DNA of 11,713 nt from Methanomicrobiales archaeon. Lineage in GTDB: Archaea; Halobacteriota; Methanomicrobia; Methanomicrobiales; JACTUA01. A program made the position numbers and the translations under genes. The stretch lies in assembly GCA_028678635.1 (NCBI GenBank), contig JAJRDC010000302.1, positions 1 to 11,713 on the forward strand, read 5' to 3'. The notes under the pieces are model-generated. The model saw only the letters and a list, made by a program, of their open reading frames with translations, was not told where the DNA came from and did no database searches. This document shows positions 6,106 to 11,713 of the stretch, in pieces. Position 1 is the stretch's first letter, and every line of letters begins with the position of its first letter.

Positions 6106-7014
6106 GTGGAGCAGTGGTGCGTCCGGGTGGTCCTCTCAGAGGGGGAGCGGACCAGGAAGGACCTGAAGGAGCGGGGGCTTCTTGATCCGGACCTCCGCCC
6201 CCGCACCGAGGGGGACACCCTGCTCCTGCCGGTCACATCGGATCCCGGTGATGGTGCACGGGCCTGCTTTTCTGCCAACCCTGCACGGCCGGATCTCCCG
6301 CGGCACGAGCTGATCGGGGGCATCGCCATCATACAGGACTATGATCCCGATGCTGCCGAACGGCTTCTCTCCAGCCGCCCCTCCCTCCACACGGTTCTCC
6401 TTGCCGAGGGTCCGGTGGAAGGGCAGTACCGGGTTCGCCGGTTCACGGTGCTGTCCGGACTTCCCACCACCCGGACCCGGCTCACGGAGTACAGCCACCT
6501 GTTCGACGTGGACCTCTCCCAGGCTTACTTCTCCCCCCGGCTCTCCACCGAGCGGCAGCGGGTCCTGGGTCTCGTCGCAGGCCGGGAACGGATCCTGGAC
6601 ATGTTCGCCGGCGTCGGGCCCTTTGCCATCACCCTTTCCGCCCGGGCCCGGACGGTCCTTGCCTGCGACCTGAATCCCGCGGCGGTGTCGCTGCTCATCG
6701 GCAACCTGCGGCTGAACCGGTGCCAGAACGTGCTCCCCCTCCTCTGCGATGCGGCACGTCTCCCGCGCTTCCTCCCCACCGGGTTTGACCGCATCGTCAT
6801 GAACCTCCCCCTCTCGCCTGCCTCCTTCCTGAACCAGGCCTTCTCCCTGGTCCGGCCGGGCGGGATAATCCACCTCTATGCCCTCCAGTCGCGGGAAGGG
6901 GAGATGCTGTCCCTCCTGGAGGGGCGGGTCGCCGCGGAGGTCCGGGAGCACGTGGTCCATACCTATTCCCCGTCCCAGTGGCTGGCGGTGTACGACATCC
7001 GGGTTGCGGAATAG
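6106..7014 (+). CDS. trm5: tRNA (guanine-37-N1)-methyltransferase Trm5
   Basis: Trm5 uses S-adenosylmethionine to methylate N1 of G37 beside the anticodon, which prevents frameshifting; in archaea m1G37 is also the first step toward wyosine bases. The product from GTG 6106 has 302 residues. An N-terminal D1 domain is visible (EGERTRKDL, then RPRTEGDTLLLPV). The family marker YFSPRLSTER is followed by the methyltransferase motifs ILDMFAGVGPFAI (SAM loop), ACDLNP, and the catalytic-site motif NLP within DRIVMNLPLSP. The first in-frame codon is GTG 6091, with further GTG codons at 6094, 6100 and 6106. I prefer 6106 because it gives the family N-terminal length and lies at the right distance from the TATA box. 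No Shine-Dalgarno sequence is seen. Confidence 0.93.
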   Translation: MEQWCVRVVLSEGERTRKDLKERGLLDPDLRPRTEGDTLLLPVTSDPGDGARACFSANPARPDLPRHELIGGIAIIQDYDPDAAERLLSSRPSLHTVLLAEGPVEGQYRVRRFTVLSGLPTTRTRLTEYSHLFDVDLSQAYFSPRLSTERQRVLGLVAGRERILDMFAGVGPFAITLSARARTVLACDLNPAAVSLLIGNLRLNRCQNVLPLLCDAARLPRFLPTGFDRIVMNLPLSPASFLNQAFSLVRPGGIIHLYALQSREGEMLSLLEGRVAAEVREHVVHTYSPSQWLAVYDIRVAE

Positions 7015-7056
7015 AGAGATGCGCTGTTATTCCCTCCCCCAAGATATCCTGCGATG

Positions 7057-7243
7057 AGGGTATGGCGGTCTCCGGCATGTGGGTGGTACCGGTGAGACGC
7101 TCCTGGCGGGACCTGCGATCCCCCACCACGTGGGCGTCCCCCCACCGTGGTTGATTCAGATCCCTGAGCCTTGTTGTTCTTGACCTGGCAAGACTATCCT
7201 CTTGACGTGGAAGAGGGATTGTGAGAGGGTCGCCCCCTCCCGC
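7057..7243 (+). repeat. Intergenic repeated element, copy A
   Basis: This stretch aligns along its length with 8117-8294. Shared blocks include TCCGGCAT, GTGGTAC, CGCTCCTG, CGTGGG plus a C-run, CTGAG, AACTATCC/GACTATCC, and CCCCCTCCCGC; identity is about 75-78% in the blocks counted by eye. It contains a hairpin, CCACCACG (7123-7130) pairing with CGTGGTTG (7146-7153), extended inside the loop by TGGG/CCCA. The element begins 43 nt after the trm5 stop, in the same direction, so it would be in the trm5 3' UTR if that transcript reads through. Confidence 0.6.
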
Positions 7244-7259
7244 CGGGCCCTGGGCCCGG
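7243..7259. repeat. Perfect GC-rich inverted repeat
   Basis: CCGGGCCC-T-GGGCCCGG is a perfect 8-1-8 inverted repeat at the end of copy A. The one-base spacer makes it more like a protein-binding site or a long hairpin folded with a few opened pairs than a normal terminator. No T-run follows. Confidence 0.6.
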
Positions 7260-7354
7260 ATCGCGAGGGTACTGGAATCTGGGAGACATGAACGAGTGGA
7301 GCCCCTCCCGCACCCGTGTCGGGATTCCCCCATTCTGCAGGATGAAAATGCACG

Positions 7355-7366
7355 GGCATATATGCC
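7355..7366 (+). promoter_or_regulatory. Promoter of the transporter gene with a palindromic TATA
   Basis: GGCATATATGCC is a perfect 12-bp palindrome containing a TATA-like core. With the usual 25-bp offset, transcription would start near 7385, leaving a leader of about 65 nt before ATG 7451. The palindromic form means the site could also act as an operator. Confidence 0.45.
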
Positions 7367-7450
7367 TCCCGCGATAAGATCCTGTCAGATGGGTCGGCAG
7401 AACAGAGATCCGCAGGGGCCGGCCTCTCTCAGCACCTGCAGGAGATCCTG

Positions 7451-8083
7451 ATGCAGCGGGAAACCCGGTTCTTTCTTCTGGTGGCACTTTTCGTTGCCAG
7501 CGTGATTGCCGCCAACCTGATGGGCAACAAGATCGCGGACTTCGGTTTCTTCGATGCGGCGGTGGGGATCCTGGTCTTCCCGCTCTCCTACCTTGCCCTG
7601 GACGTGATCCAGGAGGTGGAGGGGAGGGAGACTGCCCGGCGTATCGTCCTTGCCACCATGGCGGTGCTTGCCTACGTGCTGCTGGTCACCTTCATTGCCA
7701 CGCAGCTTCCCAGCGCCACCCGGGACTTCTATCCCGAGGAGTACAACCTGATCTTCGGGATCAGCGTCCGGGTGATGGTGGCCAGCCTGACGGCATTTCT
7801 TGTCGCCGAGCTGCTGGACATCGAGGTCTTCCGAACCCTGAAGGAGTGGACGCACCGGAGGATGCTCTGGCTGCGGGCCACCGGTTCCACCATCGTGAGC
7901 CAGTTCATTGATACGACCGTATTCATGTTCCTGGCCTTCTACGGCGTGACCCCGAAGTTCACTGCCGCGTACATTTTCACCCTTGTTATCCCCTACTGGC
8001 TGCTGAAGTGCACGGTGGCCATCTTCGGCACACCGTTCGTGTATCTGGGAGTCCGGTGGCTCGGGCCCCGGGAACCACGCTGA
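7451..8083 (+). CDS. Queuosine precursor transporter, YhhQ/Vut_1 family
   Basis: A membrane protein of 210 residues of the Vut_1/YhhQ family (PF02592, COG1738). Bacterial members import queuine precursors such as preQ0 and preQ1; in archaea a plausible substrate is preQ0, used to make archaeosine in tRNA. Family marks are FPLSYLALDVIQEVEG (43-58) and RATGSTIVSQFIDTTVF (142-158). About six hydrophobic segments are seen: roughly 7-25, 33-53, 66-86, 102-122, 145-165 and 172-198. A Shine-Dalgarno GGAGAT (7441-7446) lies 4 nt before the ATG, which fixes the start. It stands alone, downstream of trm5, another tRNA-modification gene, and lies between two copies of the repeated element. The substrate is an inference from the family. 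Confidence 0.9.
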   Translation: MQRETRFFLLVALFVASVIAANLMGNKIADFGFFDAAVGILVFPLSYLALDVIQEVEGRETARRIVLATMAVLAYVLLVTFIATQLPSATRDFYPEEYNLIFGISVRVMVASLTAFLVAELLDIEVFRTLKEWTHRRMLWLRATGSTIVSQFIDTTVFMFLAFYGVTPKFTAAYIFTLVIPYWLLKCTVAIFGTPFVYLGVRWLGPREPR

Positions 8084-8116
8084 CGGTCCCGTCGTCGCGC
8101 CGAAAGCGTACTTCTC

Positions 8117-8294
8117 TGATGTGGCGGGTTCCGGCATCTGTGTGGTACTGTGAGGCGCTCCTGTGGGCTCCGCCCCCCCCGCCGCGTGGGTGCCCCCCGC
8201 GGTGGATCCCGATTGCTGAGTTTCGATTTGCTGACGGGGCGGAACTATCCCCTCGTCGCGGGGGAAGGACAGGGGGGGGCGCTCCCCCTCCCGC
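8117..8294 (+). repeat. Intergenic repeated element, copy B
   Basis: A diverged direct copy of 7057-7243. It begins about 33 nt after the transporter stop, much as copy A begins after trm5. Its hairpin is CCGCCGCG (8179-8186) against CGCGGTGG (8198-8205). Compared with copy A, one A-T pair has become G-C on both sides and another has become a G-T wobble, so pairing is kept while bases change. This suggests a folded RNA, though two copies are too few to prove it. Confidence 0.6.
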
Positions 8295-8322
8295 AGCAGT
8301 CCGGTTCAACCGACGGGTGCTG
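8294..8322 (+). other. Hairpin at the end of repeated element copy B
   Basis: CAGCA (8294-8298) pairs with TGCTG (8318-8322), and inside it GTCCGGT pairs with ACCGAC with one bulged C around a TCA loop. It sits where copy A has its 8-1-8 inverted repeat, so both copies end in a strong but different inverted repeat. It could serve as the 3' end of the transporter transcript, but no U-tract follows. Confidence 0.4.
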
Positions 8323-8440
8323 AGATTACGGCGAGCCCGCCTCACCGAAGAAACATCTGCCCCGGTTGTGAGTGAAGGGGACCCTCTATCCAGGGGATGG
8401 GTGCCGGGGAATGGTACCGGTATCCCGGCCTCACATCCCC

Positions 8441-11400
8441 TCAGGCACTGAACGCTACCTTCACCAGGAGGTCGGTGGTCATATCCGGGTACTCTGCGTC
8501 CCCGCGCCACCAGTTGCCGGGCTGGTACGGGTTCCCTCCATGGAGGGGGATCAGGAAGAAGTTCTTCTCATCCCGCGAGGTGACCGAGAGTTTCACGTAA
8601 TACAGGGATCCCTTCGACACCTGGACCGGTTTCGTGAACTCTGCCGTCACCCATTCGAGGCGCGAGGGTTCTGTCGACCTGATTACCGACGCCGGGATCG
8701 TAGTCCAGCCCACAGGCTGAAGCCAGGCATTCTCCACCGTCACGGTGATCTCCTGGGCCGGATTACCGGTCTTCACCAGGGGGACTGCGATCCGCGAGAT
8801 GCTGGATCCCACGGCCTTCAGCGACTGTGTCTGCATACGGGGCCCGTAGTAGCTGCCCCGGGAATCGTAGTTCCCGAGGGGTGCGGTGCCGGTGGACGTC
8901 TCCGCCGTGATTGTCTGGAACACGGGATCAGGGCCCTGGGTGGGGGTCACGGTCAGCGTGGGCGTCGGTGAGGGGGTGGCAGTGGGCGTGGCAGTCGGGG
9001 TAGGTGTGGGTGGGGGGGTAGGTGTTGGGTGTGCGACGCCCGGCGCGAGGTCCAGGTTCAGCCGGTCCTGGTCCGGTACCACACCACGGATCTCCATGGC
9101 CCCATACAGGTAATCCCATGCCTGGATCGTGTATCGCGCGGTGCTGGACCGGGGCACGCTGGTCCGGTAGGACCCGTCCGCGGCGGTGTAACGGTAGGTA
9201 CCGGAGCCCTGGCCTTCCCTGATCACGTACACGTAGGTGTAAGGCATTGGCCGGCCGTCGCTATCACGTACTGTTCCGCCGAGCGTCACTGTCGTGGCCG
9301 GTGTCGGAGTCGCCGTCGGCGACACCGTGGGGGTCGGGGTCGGTGCCTGGCTGATGGTGAAGGTCCTGGCCCCCGACGTCCCGCCGCCGGGCGCTGCCGT
9401 GAAGACGGTCACAGAACCTATGCCTGCCGACGCGATGTCCGATGCCGGGATGGAGACGGTGAGCCGGGTTGCAGAGACGTAGGTGGTGGTCCGGTCCGCC
9501 CCGTTCCACCGGACCTTCGACGTGGCCAGGAAGCTGGTGCCGGTCACGGTCAGGGTGAAGCCCGATCCTCCGGCCGTCGCGGATGTGGGGGAGATACCGG
9601 ACAGCACCGGCACCGGGTTCGGCTGCGGCGTGGGGGTGGGGGTCAGGGTGGCGGTCCTTGTCGGCGTGGGGGTCTGGGTACCGAACCGCAGGTCCAGGTC
9701 CAGCCGGTCCCGGTCCGGTACAATGCCTGCACGCATCACCTCTCCCGCCGAGTAGTCCCAGGTGAGCAGTGCGTAGCGGACGGTCGTGGAATAGGGCACA
9801 TTGGCCCGGAACGAGCCATCGTAGGATGTGTACACATAGGTCCGGGCCCCGGTATCCTCCCGGGCCACCGCCACATACGTGTACGGCACGGCCATGTTGT
9901 ACTCATCGATCACCTTTCCCCCTATCGTCACCTGCGAAACCGGTGTCTGGGTGGAAGTCGGGGTGGGCGACGGGGTGGGGGTTGGGGTCGGAGCCTGGCT
10001 GATGGTGAAGGTACGGGCGTCCGAGGTACCACCGCCCGGAGCGGCCGTGAACACGGTCACGGTGCGCGTTCCGGCTGTTGCGAGGTCGGAAGACGGGATG
10101 GAGGCCGAGAGCGTCGTGGAGGAGACATACGTGGTGGCCCGGTCCGCACCGTTCCACCGGACCTTCGATGCGGGGATGAAGCCGGTACCGGTCACGGTCA
10201 TGGTGAAGGCCGATCCGCCCGCCGTGGCGGTAGCAGGTGAAATTCCGGAGAGCACCGGCGTTGGGTTCGGCTGCGGCGTGGGCGTGGCAGTCGGGGTGGT
10301 GGTCGGGATCACTTCCACCGGGAGCTGCACGTCGAAGTACGCCACCTGGCGGTTCCCGCGGTGCCACTGCACCTGGACCTGCGGGAGATCCAGCCATGCC
10401 GGGTACACCCGGCCGTTCACCCGGATCTTCACGAAGTCCACGCAGCGGGGGAAGTCCCACCCGCCGATGGGCTCCGGCACCGAGAAGGGGTTCGCCCCCA
10501 GGCTGAACAGGCCGTTTGCATCGGTCGTCCCCTGGAGGTCCACGGTGGTATCAATGTACTTCTTGTAGAAGTCCCCGGCCGCCTCGATGATGTTGGGATC
10601 GCTGGAGCCGGACGGCACCTGGTCTGCCTTGTAGACCTGGACGGTGGCACCGGCCACCGGCAGCCCCCGGCTGTCCTTCACCCGGAGGTAGTTCTGGGCC
10701 GGCATGTGGTTCGCGATGTACCAGCCCAGGCCGGCATGGGCATTGTAGTTGGCCCAGCCGGGCTGCGGGCGCCTGCCGGCCCACAGGTTCAGGGCCGCTG
10801 CTTCCCATTCAGAGAACCAGGGGTCGCTGTTCATCATGGAGGGGGCCTCGCTGTTCACCCGCGTCATCTCACCGCCCCCGGGGTACATCCGGGCGCCCTG
10901 GTCATCCAGGACCCCCATGGAGTGCCCGTGGATGTTCAATCCGTAGGCGTCTACCAGGAACCGGGCGTGGAGCATCTCGTGGAGGAGGGAGAGTTCCTGG
11001 TTGAAGGGATTCGCGTTGTTGTCGGTGGTGCGGTAGAAGTTGTTGGGGAGGATGTCCCGCTCAAAGCCCCACATCATGTCCACGGTCCGGTCCCGGGTAT
11101 CGGGGTGGTTCGTGGGCAGGCCTCCATTCAGGGGGAGGGCATTGTCAGGGACCACGATCACCCGGTCCAGGCGCCAGCGGTCCAGGGCACCGTCCGGCGT
11201 GGAGGGGTATGCCGCCTCCCCAAGGAGCCGGTTGGCGAGAGCCATGTGCCGCTGTGCCCAGTCTTCCCAGCTGTTGGCCTCGTCTGCGATCCCGTACTGC
11301 CTGGTAAAGGCATACTGGTTCTGGTCAAAATAGTCGTACACCGACTGCTCCACCCAGAATCCGACCCTGAGTGCATTGGTCCGGTCGGTGCGGAGGTTGT

Positions 11401-11713
11401 TCTGCTCGGATCGTTCCTGGACCGCGTTGCCCGGGTCGGCAAAGAACGAGATGTCGTGGCTGCCATCCTGCCAGGTCCAGGTGTGGGAGACCGTGGTACT
11501 CCCGCCGGCCGGGATGGACTGGGCAGTCCCCGTCGCCACCTGGGTGCCGTCCAGGTACCACCGGAAGGTGAAGGTCCCGGTGGGATCCGTGCCCCGGTTT
11601 CTCAGGTGAGCCACAAAGGTGACCTGGTCCCCGGGGGCCGGGTTGTTCTTTGCCGCGTCAAAGGCGTACCGCGGTGTCTCCTCGAGGTAGGTCACGTCGA
11701 TGTCAACTGGGGA
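8441..11713 (-). CDS. Giant modular secreted protein with CARDB, HExxH zincin-like and TIG domains, partial
   Basis: The frame is open from the right edge for 1090 codons, so the N-terminus and signal peptide lie outside; GTG 11695 is only an internal codon. Counting residues from it: a CARDB-type Ig domain (1-110); a region with the zinc-peptidase motif HEMLH (239-243, bases 10981-10967) and a possible third ligand, E298 in SEWEAAAL, or His256 or His258 nearby; a carboxypeptidase-regulatory-like beta domain (about 336-400) and a cysteine-poor tail; then two copies of a TIG/IPT domain plus a second beta domain, joined by Thr-Pro linkers; and a C-terminal jelly-roll-like domain (about 924-1084). 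There is no C-terminal anchor or membrane helix, so it is probably secreted or non-covalently attached. Function is inferred: surface adhesion with possible protease activity. The gene stops at 8441 with no gene following on its strand for the rest of the intergenic region. Confidence 0.9.
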   Translation of the reverse strand, partial: SPVDIDVTYLEETPRYAFDAAKNNPAPGDQVTFVAHLRNRGTDPTGTFTFRWYLDGTQVATGTAQSIPAGGSTTVSHTWTWQDGSHDISFFADPGNAVQERSEQNNLRTDRTNALRVGFWVEQSVYDYFDQNQYAFTRQYGIADEANSWEDWAQRHMALANRLLGEAAYPSTPDGALDRWRLDRVIVVPDNALPLNGGLPTNHPDTRDRTVDMMWGFERDILPNNFYRTTDNNANPFNQELSLLHEMLHARFLVDAYGLNIHGHSMGVLDDQGARMYPGGGEMTRVNSEAPSMMNSDPWFSEWEAAALNLWAGRRPQPGWANYNAHAGLGWYIANHMPAQNYLRVKDSRGLPVAGATVQVYKADQVPSGSSDPNIIEAAGDFYKKYIDTTVDLQGTTDANGLFSLGANPFSVPEPIGGWDFPRCVDFVKIRVNGRVYPAWLDLPQVQVQWHRGNRQVAYFDVQLPVEVIPTTTPTATPTPQPNPTPVLSGISPATATAGGSAFTMTVTGTGFIPASKVRWNGADRATTYVSSTTLSASIPSSDLATAGTRTVTVFTAAPGGGTSDARTFTISQAPTPTPTPSPTPTSTQTPVSQVTIGGKVIDEYNMAVPYTYVAVAREDTGARTYVYTSYDGSFRANVPYSTTVRYALLTWDYSAGEVMRAGIVPDRDRLDLDLRFGTQTPTPTRTATLTPTPTPQPNPVPVLSGISPTSATAGGSGFTLTVTGTSFLATSKVRWNGADRTTTYVSATRLTVSIPASDIASAGIGSVTVFTAAPGGGTSGARTFTISQAPTPTPTVSPTATPTPATTVTLGGTVRDSDGRPMPYTYVYVIREGQGSGTYRYTAADGSYRTSVPRSSTARYTIQAWDYLYGAMEIRGVVPDQDRLNLDLAPGVAHPTPTPPPTPTPTATPTATPSPTPTLTVTPTQGPDPVFQTITAETSTGTAPLGNYDSRGSYYGPRMQTQSLKAVGSSISRIAVPLVKTGNPAQEITVTVENAWLQPVGWTTIPASVIRSTEPSRLEWVTAEFTKPVQVSKGSLYYVKLSVTSRDEKNFFLIPLHGGNPYQPGNWWRGDAEYPDMTTDLLVKVAFSA
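8978..9625 (-). repeat. Tandem duplicated module 2
   Basis: The second 648-bp unit, directly adjacent to module 1. The TIG halves are nearly identical over long runs ([37 protein letters not shown]), while the following beta domains differ more. The DNA in the TIG part is also close, so the duplication is recent or kept alike by recombination. Confidence 0.75.
9626..10273 (-). repeat. Tandem duplicated module 1 (TIG plus carboxypeptidase-regulatory-like domain)
   Basis: This 648-bp unit encodes 216 residues: a PQPNP linker, a TIG domain starting VLSGISP and ending in the [12 protein letters not shown] linker, then a beta domain from VTIGGKV to DRLDLDL and another Thr-Pro linker. The next unit has exactly the same length and order. 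Confidence 0.75.

Larger units (their letters stand above)
7015..7450. other. Intergenic region between trm5 and the transporter gene
   Basis: These 436 bases carry no convincing gene. They hold the first copy of a repeated element (7057-7243), a perfect inverted repeat (7243-7259), and the transporter promoter (7355-7366) with a leader of roughly 65 nt before the ATG. Confidence 0.6.
8084..8440. other. Convergent intergenic region after the transporter gene
   Basis: These 357 bases separate the transporter from the convergent surface-protein gene. They hold the second copy of the repeated element (8117-8294), a hairpin (8294-8322), and G-rich and C-rich runs (eight C at 8173-8180, eight G near 8272-8279). 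No T-rich terminator is visible. The open frames here have no family features and I do not call them genes. Confidence 0.55.

Noticed and set aside
2249..6185. Long plus-strand open frames (up to about 440 codons) opposite hisG, DUF1015 and hmgA
   Set aside because: They are Gly-, Pro-, Arg- and His-rich mirror frames expected in GC-rich DNA opposite real genes; none shows a domain or start signal.
6060..6332. N-terminal extension of the HMG-CoA reductase frame by 91 residues
   Set aside because: It is rich in Arg, Ser and Gly, overlaps the start of trm5 on the other strand, and known archaeal enzymes begin at MDHY-like sequence.
7385..7450. A preQ1-type riboswitch in the transporter leader
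   Set aside because: I see no matching pseudoknot or conserved core, and copies of the nearby repeated element also follow genes, so the structure is not specific to this leader.
8294..8322. A tRNA-like T-arm (GGTTCAA) in the hairpin after copy B
   Set aside because: The TTC is not placed in a seven-base loop with a five-pair stem, and no acceptor or anticodon arm is present nearby.
8981..9660. CRISPR or simple tandem repeat array in the GTGGGGGTCGG-like stretches
   Set aside because: These are codons of Thr-Pro linkers within one continuous coding frame, without spacers.
9029..10568. Plus-strand frames opposite the Thr-Pro linkers of the surface protein
   Set aside because: Their Gly-Val repeats are the complement of the Thr-Pro codons; no independent coding evidence is seen.

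Overview
This window looks like a piece of a high-GC archaeal chromosome, most likely a methanogen of the order Methanomicrobiales. That placement is an inference. It rests on a class I HMG-CoA reductase of archaeal length (isoprenoid lipid synthesis), an archaeal Trm5 tRNA methyltransferase, TATA-box promoters placed about 24-28 bp from start codons (leaderless mRNAs), a pilin-like class III signal sequence, and a huge secreted protein with Thr-Pro linkers. No methanogenesis gene is present to prove it.

Layout. 1-1833 (minus): a two-gene surface operon, a small lipoprotein followed by a large protein with a pilin-like N-terminus that runs off the left edge. The second gene has no ATG, GTG or TTG at its proper N-terminus and appears to start at CTG, overlapping the previous stop as CTGA behind a perfect Shine-Dalgarno sequence. 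1834-2122: intergenic, with an operator-like palindrome on the lipoprotein promoter. 2123-4305 (minus): hisG (histidine synthesis) preceded by a DUF1015 gene. 4306-4383: divergent promoter region. 4384-4848 (plus): rimI-type N-acetyltransferase, convergent with hmgA (4845-6059, minus); the two genes share one CTAG as both stop codons. 6060-6105: a very short divergent promoter with a single TATA box equidistant from hmgA and trm5. 6106-7014 (plus): trm5. 7451-8083 (plus): a YhhQ/Vut_1-type transporter for a queuine or preQ0-type precursor. Both intergenic regions around the transporter carry a diverged copy of the same roughly 180-bp element. 8441-11713 (minus): a giant secreted protein, cut at its N-terminus by the right edge, with CARDB, HExxH zincin-like, TIG and carboxypeptidase-regulatory-like modules.

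The central block (hisG, DUF1015, rimI, hmgA, trm5) is housekeeping: histidine synthesis, protein and tRNA modification, and mevalonate production. Trm5 and the transporter both bear on tRNA modification. The two ends encode cell-surface proteins. The most unusual items are the CTG start, the repeated structured intergenic element around the transporter, and the apparent metallopeptidase domain inside the modular surface protein.
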